Shown here piece after piece: positions 7,382 to 14,471 of a DNA stretch of 64,000 bases. How positions within the stretch are numbered: the first letter of the stretch is position 1; every line of letters starts with the position of its first letter. A program made the position numbers and the translations under genes. Below the pieces are notes generated by a model. The model searched no databases. It was not told where the DNA came from and saw only the letters and a program-made list of their open reading frames with translations. Where the stretch lies: positions 1 to 64,000 of IMG/VR virus record IMGVR_UViG_3300035181_001013; one strand, written 5' to 3'. Source of the stretch: a virus.

Positions 7382-8389
7382 ATGCGACATCTTGCTACTA
7401 TTCGAAAAATCGATGACATTCAACCTATCCCTGATGCTGACGCTATTGAAGTTGCGTTGCTTGGAGGATGGAAAGTCGTCGTCAAAAAAGGTGAATTTGA
7501 ACCTGGTAACCTTGTAATATACTGTGAAGTTGATAGCTTCATCCCACACGACATTGCCCCTTTCCTGACTAAAGGTGATAAAACTCCTTTTGTATACGAA
7601 GGTATCTCTGGGGAACGTCTGCGCACCGTTCGATTGAGGGGGCAATTGAGTCAGGGCCTTGTTCTCCCCATCCCCACATCCATGTTGGTGTTCAATGAGG
7701 GTGAAGATGTCACCGACCTCCTTGGCATCGTCAAGTACGAACCTCCAATCCCAGCTCAGCTGGCTGGTGTAGTTAAGGGAGCTTTTCCATCTGTATTTCC
7801 CAAGACAGATGAAGAACGAATTCAGAATCTCACTAGTAACTGGGAAGAATTGAAGCAACTAACTTATGAGGTTACTGAGAAGCTTGAGGGTAGCTCGATG
7901 TCTGTCGGTCGAATTGATGGTGAGTTCATCGTATGTTCTCGGAACTTGAACTTGAGAGAAACTGAAGGTAACTCTTTGTGGGCTCAAGCTCGTAAGTATA
8001 ACATCGAACAGCGGTTGATTGAAACGGGCTTGGATGATATCATTATTCAGGGTGAAATTATCGGAGAAGGTATACAGGGTAACCATTATGGGTTGAAGGG
8101 TCAAGACTTCTACGTGTTCGCGATATATGACATTAAGTTGGGATGTTTTCTTTCCCCTAACCAGCGGCGTCAATTGTGTGAAGACCTTGGACTTAAGCAC
8201 GTCCCTGTAATTCACGAAGAGTATGTGTTTCCACCTGAAACTTCTGTTCAAGATGTGTTGTCAATGGCAGATGGAACGAGTAAACTTACTGGTAAACTCC
8301 GAGAAGGAGAAGTATACAAGCAAGTTAATGGACGAGAACATTGGAAGGCTGTCAGCAATGAATATCTTTTTAAATACGGAAGAGGTTAA
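7382..8389 (+). CDS. RNA ligase of the Deinococcus Rnl (Rnl5) type
   Basis: 335 residues in two parts. Residues 1-125 form an N-terminal OB-like module (MRHLATIRKIDDIQPIPDAD, GNLVIYCEVDSFIP). The catalytic domain follows with motif I EKLEGSS (Lys167 as the AMP acceptor), motif III/IIIa (IIQGEIIGEGIQGN, YVFAIYDI) and motif V near EGEVYKQVN. The order OB module then ligase domain and the length match DraRnl, which seals nicked RNA with a 3'-OH RNA end. A phage carrying this as well as RNA ligase 1 can mend both broken loops and nicked duplex RNA. A strong promoter sits at 7327. Confidence 0.85.
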   Translation: MRHLATIRKIDDIQPIPDADAIEVALLGGWKVVVKKGEFEPGNLVIYCEVDSFIPHDIAPFLTKGDKTPFVYEGISGERLRTVRLRGQLSQGLVLPIPTSMLVFNEGEDVTDLLGIVKYEPPIPAQLAGVVKGAFPSVFPKTDEERIQNLTSNWEELKQLTYEVTEKLEGSSMSVGRIDGEFIVCSRNLNLRETEGNSLWAQARKYNIEQRLIETGLDDIIIQGEIIGEGIQGNHYGLKGQDFYVFAIYDIKLGCFLSPNQRRQLCEDLGLKHVPVIHEEYVFPPETSVQDVLSMADGTSKLTGKLREGEVYKQVNGREHWKAVSNEYLFKYGRG

Positions 8390-8390
8390 A

Positions 8391-8771
8391 ATGAAAGTGT
8401 TTATGTTGAACAAGAAGACTTACAAAGCACTCGAAAAATCTATCAAGAAATGGAAAAAGATTAAGAACGGCAATCAAGATTTAGACCGAGGAATTTCTAG
8501 CTGTCCTTTGTGTGCAGAATTTAATACATATTCTAACTCTCCACAGACAACAGGCCAGGATCGCTCTGATGATTGCAAACACTGTCCTATCTGTATTGAT
8601 ACAGGGAAACAGTATTGTGAAGGGACTCCTTACACTTTAGCTGTAATGAGCACGGACGAAGGTGATGATCCGGGGTACTTTAAGGCTGCTAAAAAAGAGT
8701 ATAAGTATTTGAAGGGATTGTTGGAACACAGTGTCGTTAAAGCGAACATCAAAAATTTCAAAACCAAGTAG
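8391..8771 (+). CDS. Cysteine-rich 126-aa protein
   Basis: The start MKVFMLNKKTYK at 8391 lies directly after the ligase stop, with GAGG upstream; longer in-frame readings fall inside the ligase gene. It contains SCPLCAEF and CKHCPICIDTGKQYC, a likely two-site zinc-binding module at residues 40-80, then a charged C-terminal helix. It ends with TAG. Being paired with an RNA ligase suggests a nucleic-acid-linked role, by context only. Confidence 0.65.
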   Translation: MKVFMLNKKTYKALEKSIKKWKKIKNGNQDLDRGISSCPLCAEFNTYSNSPQTTGQDRSDDCKHCPICIDTGKQYCEGTPYTLAVMSTDEGDDPGYFKAAKKEYKYLKGLLEHSVVKANIKNFKTK

Positions 8772-8776
8772 ATCAT

Positions 8777-8962
8777 ATGATGCAACAAGAATTAGTGGAC
8801 TTTTTACAAAAAATTATCGATGGTGGATGCTGGGATACAGATGAAGAAGACTTCATTGTTGATGATTATGCTGGTGGTAACGTCGATGATGCCTTCAGTG
8901 GTGGCGTTGATGTCGGCCGAGTTGAATTGGCACAAAACTTACTTGAAAGGTTTAACAAATGA
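8777..8962 (+). CDS. 61-aa acidic hypothetical protein
   Basis: MMQQELVDFLQKIIDGGCWD... is acidic and helical, with DYAGGNVDDAFSGGVDVGRV in the middle. It overlaps the following gene by ATGA. No family is recognised. The spacing puts it in the same transcript as the ligase. Confidence 0.55.
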   Translation: MMQQELVDFLQKIIDGGCWDTDEEDFIVDDYAGGNVDDAFSGGVDVGRVELAQNLLERFNK

Positions 8963-9189
8963 ACGTTTTGAAACTTCATCAAGAAACTGTAGAAGCTGTG
9001 TATGCATATGATTACTATGTGTCTTTGTTCAACGTATGTAAAAAAGGTGAACCTGAACCCACAACTCCGGAAGAAGTTTGTAAGTTCTGGAACAACTTTA
9101 GGTATGCGTTACCTGACAATATAGCTACTCACAGGGAACCGTTCAATCAGATATGTACTCTAGCTGAAGGTTCTTATTTGGAACACTAA
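8959..9189 (+). CDS. 76-aa hypothetical protein
   Basis: MNVLKLHQETVEAVYAYDYY is a helical, tyrosine-rich start; the C-terminal half (ALPDNIATHREPFNQICTLA) is also helical. It is the last protein gene before the first tRNA cluster and is translationally coupled to the gene before it. The function is unknown. Confidence 0.6.
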   Translation: MNVLKLHQETVEAVYAYDYYVSLFNVCKKGEPEPTTPEEVCKFWNNFRYALPDNIATHREPFNQICTLAEGSYLEH

Positions 9190-9197
9190 ACAAGTTT

Positions 9198-9273
9198 GGG
9201 CCTGTAGCTCAGAGGAAGTAGCAGGGTGCTCATAACGCCAAGGTCGAGGTATCGTAATCCTCCAGGCCCACCA
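9198..9273 (+). tRNA. tRNA-Met (CAT)
   Basis: Acceptor GGGCCTG/CAGGCCC, anticodon loop CTCATAA, encoded CCA. The T-loop (ATCGTAA) lacks the usual TTC, so it is divergent. Elongator type by its paired 1-72 bases. Confidence 0.75.
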
Positions 9274-9281
9274 AATTTTTG

Positions 9282-9310
9282 TTGACTTTATGGGATACTT
9301 AATATATAAT
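9282..9310 (+). promoter_or_regulatory. sigma70-like promoter for tRNA-Leu
   Basis: TTGACT, 17 bp, TATAAT between tRNA-Met and the split tRNA-Leu. The leader holds a ribosome site and a four-codon frame (ATGACTCAGAAGTAA at 9338). Confidence 0.8.
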
Positions 9311-9389
9311 AGTCTCCCAGTAAAGAAGGAGTTAGAAGAATGACTCAGAAGTAAATGTTTTTGGTGTGACTGTTCTTTTATAATTTAAT

Positions 9390-9709
9390 GCCCCGATGGT
9401 GAAATTGGTAGACACAAGGGATCGCATGACGCTAGTCCCCCTCAATTGGAAACTTTGAGTAAACTATGGGTTAATTCGGGAGAGCCTTTAAAATGGCAAT
9501 CGCGAGCCAAGCAAGTGATACATCACTTGAAGGTGTAGAGACTACTGGAGAGGTTTAGTCCTCTTAATAACCAGCTTTGAACGCCCATTACCTGACCAAA
9601 TAATGTTGAAGGTAAAGAGATAGTCCGGGCTTGAAGGAAACTTCGAGACACAACCGCTTAAAATCCCTCGCTTTCGAGCGTGCCAGTTCAAATCTGGCTC
9701 GGGGCACCA
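9390..9709 (+). tRNA. tRNA-Leu (TAA) interrupted by a group I intron
   Basis: The outer parts join to GCCCCGATGGTGAAATTGG...AAGGGA(T) + TTAAAATCCCTCGC...CGGGGCACCA, nearly identical to the E. coli tRNA-Leu(UAA) frame. The long variable arm and CCA are encoded. The anticodon loop is split, so splicing is needed for a working tRNA. Confidence 0.88.
9423..9656 (+). other. Group I intron in tRNA-Leu(UAA) anticodon loop
   Basis: About 234 bp without a reading frame. P1 forms between exon AGGGAT and AGTCCCC with a U.G at the splice site. The R-like segment GTAGAGACTAC and the S-like segment AGAGATAGTCC mark the catalytic core. Boundaries are approximate: ending at the G at 9656 obeys the terminal-G rule but leaves an eight-base anticodon loop, whereas ending one base later restores seven. 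Confidence 0.8.
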
Positions 9710-9720
9710 TTTTTTAACTT

Positions 9721-9825
9721 TTAGTTTTTACAACAAAAAGTTGGTAATAATGAATCACATTTAGGACAAACTGTTCTCAAGTTCTCTAATCTATGATCAT
9801 CATTTATTCCATTAATATGATCTAA
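9721..9825 (-). pseudogene. C-terminal remnant of an HNH endonuclease
   Basis: Leftward frame ending at 9721 encodes LDHINGINDDHRLENLRTVC, then PKCDSLLPTFCCKN. This is the second half of an HNH homing-endonuclease domain (DHINGxxxDxRxENLR plus a CxxC zinc pair). It has no start: the frame is cut at 9826, exactly where the hairpin at 9827-9862 begins. The position next to the intron suggests a lost intron-linked nuclease. Confidence 0.7.
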
Positions 9826-9826
9826 G

Positions 9827-9862
9827 GTGAACTACCCCCATTGAACAATTGGGTAGTTCACA
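9827..9862 (+). repeat. Solitary insertion-sequence end hairpin
   Basis: GTGAACTACCC, 13-base loop, GGGTAGTTCAC plus A: the same right-end hairpin as the mini-element at 36982-37064, and ending with the same GTAGTTCACA as the tnpB element at 43515. No left end is visible here. Confidence 0.7.
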
Positions 9863-9894
9863 AGATTACCGGATATAGAGACCAAAACTTTTTG

Positions 9895-9923
9895 TTGACT
9901 TTATAAATAGATTGCTATAAAAT
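9895..9923 (+). promoter_or_regulatory. sigma70-like promoter
   Basis: TTGACT, 17 bp, TAAAAT, just before a structured RNA at 9933. Confidence 0.7.
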
Positions 9924-9932
9924 GTGTATGTA

Positions 9933-10064
9933 GTAAAGAATGTTAGGTTTTGGGCTGCAATCCAGAACTAATGTGAGGTAATAAGATTGGCCAGTCGAAT
10001 TACCCAAGGCTACAGGCAGCGCACCGTCGCTGTTGGAGGTTTCGATTCCTCTTACATTCTTTAC
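9933..10064 (+). ncRNA. Structured RNA with 11-bp closing stem
   Basis: GTAAAGAATGT pairs with ACATTCTTTAC at the ends. Inside are TTAG...CTAA, GGTAAT...ATTACC enclosing GATTGGCCAGTC, CAGCG...CGCTG, and a T-arm-like GAGG/CCTC hairpin with TTCGATT. It resembles a tRNA only at its 3' arm. It has its own promoter. It could be a highly altered tRNA or a separate small RNA. Confidence 0.5.
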
Positions 10065-10079
10065 TAAATACATTTTTGT

Positions 10080-10137
10080 GTATTTCAGAAACTCATTTGA
10101 GGCGTTTATCGGGAACATCGCCCCGAATCTGAAATAC
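10080..10137 (+). terminator. Long hairpin followed by T-run
   Basis: GTATTTCAG pairs with CTGAAATAC, with a GGCG/CGCC inner pair, followed by CTTTTT: a likely end for the preceding small RNA. Confidence 0.5.
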
Positions 10138-10143
10138 CTTTTT

Positions 10144-10216
10144 GCGGGAATAGCATATTGAATGCGTTAGGGGTCCACCTTAAAGAAGTTGGTTCAATCC
10201 CAACTTTCCTGCTCCA
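10144..10216 (+). tRNA. Divergent tRNA, anticodon TCC or CCA
   Basis: Acceptor GCGGGAA/TTTCCTGC, perfect T-arm GTTGG-TTCAATC-CCAAC, encoded CCA. The anticodon loop GGTCCAC gives TCC with a non-T at position 33. Reading one base along gives CCA (Trp) with a weaker stem, so the identity is unresolved. Confidence 0.55.
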
Positions 10217-10230
10217 TAAATAGTATTATT

Positions 10231-10306
10231 GCGGTGTTAGCTCAGTAGGTAGAGCGCGATCCTTCCAAGTTCGAGGCCGTCGGTTCGAGACCGACACACC
10301 GCTCCA
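10231..10306 (+). tRNA. tRNA-Gly (TCC)
   Basis: Canonical cloverleaf: GCGGTGT/ACACCGC, D-arm GCTC/GAGC, anticodon loop CTTCCAA, T-arm GTCGG-TTCGAGA-CCGAC, CCA encoded. Confidence 0.88.
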
Positions 10307-10316
10307 AAATAAAATT

Positions 10317-10592
10317 AAAGTGCCTTTATAGCGAAGGTCTGATATAATAGAGTAGTACAAGGAACGATAAACGATATAGCCACTGCCATGGAATTTCAAT
10401 AATCGTTCGCTCTGGCAGGAGAAAGAGGCTAACCTTTTGTTGAGGTGAACCCTCCAGACTGGTCGCTATGAAGGTGCTTTAATAACTCAGCACGACATGC
10501 GCTGGCAGACGTGGAAACCAACTCGAAAGAGCGCTGGTAAACCCATAGTGGATTGGAAACACAGGCCAATCATTTCTGAGTTATATTTTATT
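10317..10592 (+). ncRNA. Two-domain structured RNA
   Basis: Domain 1 is closed by an 18-bp stem between 10317-10334 and 10463-10480 (AAAGTGCCTTTATAGCGA with its GU-tolerant partner). Domain 2 is closed by ATAACTCAG/CTGAGTTAT and contains GCGCT...AGCGC and GATTGG...CCAATC, then a T-rich end. There is no reading frame. No RNA family is recognised; it is neither tmRNA nor RNase P by their known signatures. Confidence 0.6.
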
Positions 10593-10603
10593 AGTTAGAT
10601 ATT

Positions 10604-10680
10604 CGGATATTAGCGCAGCCTGGTAGCGCATTTGCTTTGGGAGCAAAGGGTCGTAGGTTCGAATCCTACATGTCCGACCA
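10604..10680 (+). tRNA. tRNA-Pro (TGG)
   Basis: CGGATAT/ATGTCCG acceptor, anticodon loop TTTGGGA, T-arm GTAGG-TTCGAAT-CCTAC, CCA encoded. Confidence 0.9.
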
Positions 10681-10687
10681 AATTTAT

Positions 10688-10763
10688 GCTGTGTTAGCTC
10701 AGTTGGTAGAGCACTTGCCTTGTAAGCATGAGGTCGTCAGTTCAAATCCGACACACAGCACCA
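10688..10763 (+). tRNA. tRNA-Thr (TGT)
   Basis: GCTGTGT/ACACAGC acceptor, anticodon loop CTTGTAA, T-arm GTCAG-TTCAAAT-CCGAC, CCA encoded. Confidence 0.9.
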
Positions 10764-10773
10764 TTTTATTCTG

Positions 10774-10802
10774 TTGTATTCCTTTACCTTTTGTGGTATA
10801 GT
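10774..10802 (+). promoter_or_regulatory. sigma70-like promoter
   Basis: TTGTAT, 17 bp ending TTTTGTGG, TATAGT. The same TGTGG-TATAGT form recurs at 18105-18133. Confidence 0.75.
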
Positions 10803-10831
10803 GTTCTCACTAAATCAACAAAGGTATCAAA

Positions 10832-11122
10832 ATGTTAGTTAACTCAAGTCGTTTCACCTACCGCAAATGTGATAAACAATTTATCTCTGAAATCTCTAGT
10901 TTGGGTAAAGGTTTCCGGATGGAACGCGTTTACCCTGACGCTTGTGATGTTGGGTTCACGATGGTAAGTGATAAGACTGGCAAACAAGTTGTCTTTGTCG
11001 AAGAAGATGAAGTTCGAGATGTTGATAACGATATACTGTACTGGTTATTCGTCCCAACCGAAAACTCAATTCGACAAAACCCAGAACTGGTGGGCGTTAC
11101 TGTTTTACTCTTTAATGATTAA
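10832..11122 (+). CDS. 96-aa hypothetical protein
   Basis: MLVNSSRFTYRKCDKQFISE... is a mixed alpha/beta protein with an acidic middle (VEEDEVRDVDNDIL) and a hydrophobic end (GVTVLLFND). It has its own promoter and opens the rightward block after the tRNAs. No family is recognised. Confidence 0.6.
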   Translation: MLVNSSRFTYRKCDKQFISEISSLGKGFRMERVYPDACDVGFTMVSDKTGKQVVFVEEDEVRDVDNDILYWLFVPTENSIRQNPELVGVTVLLFND

Positions 11123-11132
11123 GGAACCCAAA

Positions 11133-11363
11133 ATGAAACATTTCCCCCAATCTGTTTCACTAGAAACTGCGATTCGAACTCGTATTGCTGAATCTCGGGC
11201 AGCTATACAGTTAATCGAGATTGAATTGGAACAAGTTGAAGCTACTCTTGAAGAAGAACCGAATAAGTTGAACTGGTCAGATGCCGGTTCCGTGTTCCAT
11301 GTAACTGAAATTTTGGAAGCTCTTGTTTCTTTTCTCAATTGTAGTATAGATGTTGACAAATGA
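11133..11363 (+). CDS. 76-aa helical hypothetical protein
   Basis: I start at MKHFPQSVSLE (11133, AAGGAACCC upstream) rather than an ATG at 11115 that overlaps the previous stop. Residues 10-45 form one long charged helix (RIAESRAAIQLIEIELEQVE), a probable coiled coil. The next promoter lies over its 3' end. The function is unknown. Confidence 0.6.
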   Translation: MKHFPQSVSLETAIRTRIAESRAAIQLIEIELEQVEATLEEEPNKLNWSDAGSVFHVTEILEALVSFLNCSIDVDK

Positions 11364-11381
11364 CCCCAATTGTGAGACAAT
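11353..11381 (+). promoter_or_regulatory. sigma70-like promoter, TGTGAGACAAT form
   Basis: TTGACA, 17 bp ending ATTGTGA, GACAAT. The downstream ATAGTC matches the recurring TGTGAGAYAATRGTC pattern of this phage. Confidence 0.8.
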
Positions 11382-11411
11382 AGTCTTACTGACTAAACAA
11401 ACGGAACAAAA

Positions 11412-11816
11412 ATGACTGCAACACTTGCAAAATATTTGGAAGATCCTTCTTCGAGTAGTTTCGCTCGCTGCAACAATTTTTACGATTGGTTCTGTAGTGA
11501 CAAGGCCCTTGTCGCAAAACAGAAGTCTCTTGATGCGAAGGTTCGCAAGATTGCGAAGTCACCCAAAATTGATGTTGATACAATGTATGTGTGGTACAAG
11601 AATAACTGTCCCGTAATGGGTAAGTTATATGACGATATTCGAATCAGTGACGTGATTACTGGTGATGTGATCTACAACATCTGTCCCAAGAATGGTCACA
11701 ATTCGAAGATTGGTCTGTCCGAAGTGTATTGTCGGGACAACGGTTTTGAGGCCCCTGTTGTGTCGGGCACCTGGAAAGATGTTCTGAATTATTTTGAAGT
11801 AGGTAGTAAAAAGTAG
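11412..11816 (+). CDS. 134-aa hypothetical protein
   Basis: MTATLAKYLEDPSSSSFARC... is basic in its first half and contains five cysteines spread without a CxxC pair. The central TMYVWYKNNCPVMGKLYDDI is helical. It ends in TAG, and its stop overlaps the -35 of the next promoter. It is monocistronic by its flanking promoters. I do not recognise it. Confidence 0.6.
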   Translation: MTATLAKYLEDPSSSSFARCNNFYDWFCSDKALVAKQKSLDAKVRKIAKSPKIDVDTMYVWYKNNCPVMGKLYDDIRISDVITGDVIYNICPKNGHNSKIGLSEVYCRDNGFEAPVVSGTWKDVLNYFEVGSKK

Positions 11817-11845
11817 TTGACGTTGTTTGTGATATAGGGTAAGAT
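11817..11845 (+). promoter_or_regulatory. sigma70-like promoter with TAGGG spacer
   Basis: TTGACG, 17 bp ending ATATAGGG, TAAGAT, ahead of the 11881 basic protein. Confidence 0.7.
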
Positions 11846-11880
11846 GTTCTTGTTGTTAACCAAACCGTAAGGAGAATCAA

Positions 11881-12270
11881 ATGTCTAAGAAGAATGATTT
11901 CGTTGTAAAGTATGTGGCCCTGAAGAGCAATTCGGCTTTCAAGGATGCCAAGCGTGGTCAAGTGGTTGCTGAATTGGCCAAGGAAGTGGGTATTTCGGTC
12001 GCTTGTGCATCCACCTACCTGTCCAACGTGGCAAGTGGTAAGTGGAAGCTGGACGGTTCCGATGTCAAGGAAAAGGCTGTGAAGGCCCCCAAGACGCCCA
12101 AGGCCCCTCGTGCCAAGAAGAACGCAATGACTGCTGAAGCTATCGCCGCCATGGACACCAAGACTCTGGTCGCGACCTACAACGGCAAAGCTGAAAAGCC
12201 TGTCAAGAAGTTTGCCAACCGTGAAGCTGGTATCAAGCGTGTAATGGGCCTGTTCGGTCTGACTGCGTAA
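11881..12270 (+). CDS. Lys/Ala-rich DNA-binding-type protein
   Basis: 129 residues in three parts: an N-terminal domain (residues 1-55, EVGISVACASTYLSN) related to the C-terminal domain of the 6185 protein; a histone-tail-like linker (KAPKTPKAPRAKK); and a C-terminal helix pair (AEKPVKKFANREAGIKRVMG). Codons are distinctly richer in G and C at third positions than in neighbouring genes. It also has its own promoter and a strong downstream palindrome. These features fit an abundantly made nucleoid-type protein. The binding role is inferred from composition and fold pattern. Confidence 0.7.
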   Translation: MSKKNDFVVKYVALKSNSAFKDAKRGQVVAELAKEVGISVACASTYLSNVASGKWKLDGSDVKEKAVKAPKTPKAPRAKKNAMTAEAIAAMDTKTLVATYNGKAEKPVKKFANREAGIKRVMGLFGLTA

Positions 12271-12280
12271 TGCAACTTGA

Positions 12281-12308
12281 AGGGGAGGGCTACTAGTAGC
12301 CCTCCCCT
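12281..12308 (+). terminator. Perfect 28-bp palindrome
   Basis: AGGGGAGGGCTAC and its complement meet without a spacer, giving a very stable hairpin after the 11881 gene. There is no T-run, so it may protect the mRNA end or act in both directions. Confidence 0.6.
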
Positions 12309-12334
12309 GATTGTAAGGAACCAAGATTCATGAG

Positions 12335-12363
12335 TTGATTTTTTCGTCAATGTATGGGACAAT
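12335..12363 (+). promoter_or_regulatory. sigma70-like promoter
   Basis: TTGATT, 17 bp, GACAAT followed by GTCTTCTGTTC; it drives the helicase. Confidence 0.7.
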
Positions 12364-12391
12364 GTCTTCTGTTCAACCAACGGAGTAATTT

Positions 12392-13480
12392 ATGTCTGTC
12401 TTCGAAAATGATGAAGTAACAAACGAAGAAGAGTTTAACGAAGAAATTTTCTTTGGTGAAAAGAAAAGTCGTTGGTTTCAACTTGCCGCTCTGCATGCTG
12501 TCGAGATGGCTATGGAACAAAATAAAAAGAGGATTCTCGTAGTCCTTCCCACTGGTGCTGGTAAGACTGTCACTTCAGGTTTGATTTTTACGTCACCTCG
12601 AATTCGTAAAGTCCTAAACATTGAAAATGGTCGGAAACTTCGGTTGTTATTCATTGCTCACAAACGTCGTTTGTTGTCTCAAGCGGAACTTACATATGCT
12701 GCAGCAGAGAATGTTGAAATCATAACCCAATCAGCGTTCTCTGATATTCCCAAAGACTTACAGTGGGATATTGCTTGTCTCGATGAAGCGCACCACGAAG
12801 CAATGATGTCCATTCAGTATCAACTTGAAAAGGTTGGTGATAAAGTGATTATTGGTTTGACGGCTACACCTGACCGAGCTGATGGTTGTTTGATCAAATT
12901 TGAAGAGATCATTGAACCAATCTCTCGTCAACAGGCAGTTGAAGAAGGTTTTCTTGCTCCGACTAAAATCTATTCATTTGTTGACGCTCCTGAAAAGAAT
13001 AAAACTCGTGTGGTCAAAGACATTCTCGATGGCTACATCCATCTGATGGGTCAGACAATGGTTTTCATGAGAACGAAGAAAGAAGCCAGTGAGATTCATC
13101 ATTATATCCAATCTCTCGGTTACAAGTCTGTTTTCGTTGACAGCCAACCCAGTCGTGAGCTTGACCAGATCCTCGACGACTTTAGTGCAGGTCAATACAA
13201 CTTCGTGGTCAACTGTTCACGTATAAGTGAGGGGGTTGATGTTAAAAAATGTGAGAGTGTCCTACTAGGACGAACGTTTGCAAGTTACCCCCTTCTAAAT
13301 CAAGTCATTGGAAGAGCAGCAAGACCTGACAGTGACTGCAGGGTATGGGAAATTATCAATCCGCTATCGGGTTATAACTTGGAAACAACAGCGATTGTTG
13401 GAGAACCTGAAATCCATATTCTGTCTTACCGCAAAAACGGCAAGTGGTTTGAAGAGCAGTTCGATTACACTACTGTGTAA
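12392..13480 (+). CDS. SF2 DNA/RNA helicase (DEAH)
   Basis: 362 residues with ordered SF2 motifs: Walker A LPTGAGKTV (52-60), Ia LLFIAHKRRLL, DEAHHE (131-136), LTATPDRADG (157-165), and in the second RecA domain VNCSRISEGVDV and NQVIGRAARPDSD. This is the compact SSL2/RAD25-like arrangement also seen in T4 UvsW, which unwinds branched DNA and removes R-loops. The residues needed for ATP hydrolysis are present. It is monocistronic, with its own promoter. The substrate is not deducible from sequence. Confidence 0.85.
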   Translation: MSVFENDEVTNEEEFNEEIFFGEKKSRWFQLAALHAVEMAMEQNKKRILVVLPTGAGKTVTSGLIFTSPRIRKVLNIENGRKLRLLFIAHKRRLLSQAELTYAAAENVEIITQSAFSDIPKDLQWDIACLDEAHHEAMMSIQYQLEKVGDKVIIGLTATPDRADGCLIKFEEIIEPISRQQAVEEGFLAPTKIYSFVDAPEKNKTRVVKDILDGYIHLMGQTMVFMRTKKEASEIHHYIQSLGYKSVFVDSQPSRELDQILDDFSAGQYNFVVNCSRISEGVDVKKCESVLLGRTFASYPLLNQVIGRAARPDSDCRVWEIINPLSGYNLETTAIVGEPEIHILSYRKNGKWFEEQFDYTTV

Positions 13481-13483
13481 AAG

Positions 13484-13628
13484 TAAACCTGGATTAAACA
13501 CTCCTGTAGGTATAATGCTTATGGAGCGATATGGAGTTGACCACATCGAACCACTAAACAGTAATGAAGTGTGCGGCTTACTTTGTATGTCCAATTTACG
13601 GATAATACCTCGAACGGAAAACCGCTAA
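13484..13628 (+). pseudogene. HNH endonuclease fragment
   Basis: A 48-codon frame after the helicase stop ends in MLMERYGVDHIEPLNSNEVC and then GLLCMSNLRIIPRTENR. This matches the tail of small HNH nucleases (VDHIxPLNGxxVxGLHxxxNLxxIPxxEN). The N-terminal half with the first His is missing and no ribosome site is seen. It is probably the stump of a free-standing homing nuclease. Confidence 0.6.
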
Positions 13629-13644
13629 AAAGGTAATAGTCGTG

Positions 13645-13673
13645 TTGACATTCAGGGTAAAATATGAGACAAT
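13645..13673 (+). promoter_or_regulatory. sigma70-like promoter with AGGGTA spacer
   Basis: TTGACA, 17 bp (TTCAGGGTAAAATATGA), GACAAT, then GTCTCTG: one of the clearest copies of the recurring promoter form. Confidence 0.8.
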
Positions 13674-13701
13674 GTCTCTGTTAAAACGTAAGGAGTAATA
13701 A

Positions 13702-14370
13702 ATGTCTCGAATTGGTGATATCCGTGCAGTAATCGTTGATCATGGTGGTAACCCCAACTTCACATATTATGCAGATGGTCCATCTTCCAACATGCGTGGA
13801 CATAAAGGTACCCGCCCACGAACCAAGAATGTTGTATACAAAATTGAACGATATTCCGATGGACTGACTCACAAAGAACGGGAAAAATGTATTCCTGATT
13901 TGATGAAGATTCCTGGTGTTGAAAAGGTCTACATTTCCAAACAACTCAAGCCAGCATATACCAGCTATATGGTTGGTGGACACTTGAAAATTGTATTCAG
14001 TGGTGTTGCATCAGCAATTCCAAAAAATGCTCCAAATATTCCAGTGGTCACTCCTACTGTCACACCAACGCAAACAACTAGTGACCTCTCGAACTTTGTA
14101 AAAGAGTTTGGAACATTCAAAACTGAATCTGCTTTTGCAAAATTCGCGATTGAAATGATGGCAGAGTCTGTTGTTTTGATGTACGAAGATTACCCAACTC
14201 AATCAATCCCTAACTCACAAGATGTGGCAAATATGGCAAAGGACTACGCAAACGATATAATAGAAGATTTTCGTGTTGGTGTTCTTGACCAGATTGATAA
14301 ACTAATTCTCAAAAATCCAGTGAAATTCGAAGCAAAACGAACAATCAAGATGCACATTAATTTCGACTAA
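13702..14370 (+). CDS. 222-aa hypothetical protein
   Basis: MSRIGDIRAVIVDHGGNPNF... has an N-terminal half with a possible beta domain (to about residue 100), a Pro/Thr-rich linker (IPVVTPTVTPTQTT) and a helical C-terminal half. The two-domain layout with a TP linker is clear but the family is not. A hairpin and the next promoter follow directly. Confidence 0.65.
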   Translation: MSRIGDIRAVIVDHGGNPNFTYYADGPSSNMRGHKGTRPRTKNVVYKIERYSDGLTHKEREKCIPDLMKIPGVEKVYISKQLKPAYTSYMVGGHLKIVFSGVASAIPKNAPNIPVVTPTVTPTQTTSDLSNFVKEFGTFKTESAFAKFAIEMMAESVVLMYEDYPTQSIPNSQDVANMAKDYANDIIEDFRVGVLDQIDKLILKNPVKFEAKRTIKMHINFD

Positions 14371-14393
14371 AGGTCCACCAAAGACCATGTTTT

Positions 14394-14421
14394 GAGGGGA
14401 AAAGTAGTTGACTTTCCCCTC
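14394..14421 (+). terminator. Hairpin overlapping the next promoter
   Basis: GAGGGGAAA...TTTCCCCTC with ATTTTC after it. The loop and 3' arm contain the TTGACT -35 box of the promoter at 14408-14436. Confidence 0.65.
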
Positions 14422-14436
14422 ATTTTCATTTATAAT
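14408..14436 (+). promoter_or_regulatory. sigma70-like promoter inside a terminator hairpin
   Basis: TTGACT, 17 bp, TATAAT. Confidence 0.85.
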
Positions 14437-14471
14437 GGTTGTGTTCTGTCAATCAGCACATGGAGAAGTAA

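Noticed and set aside
10317-10592. tmRNA or RNase P RNA
   Set aside because: No tag-peptide frame with tRNA-like ends and no conserved RNase P segments could be found.
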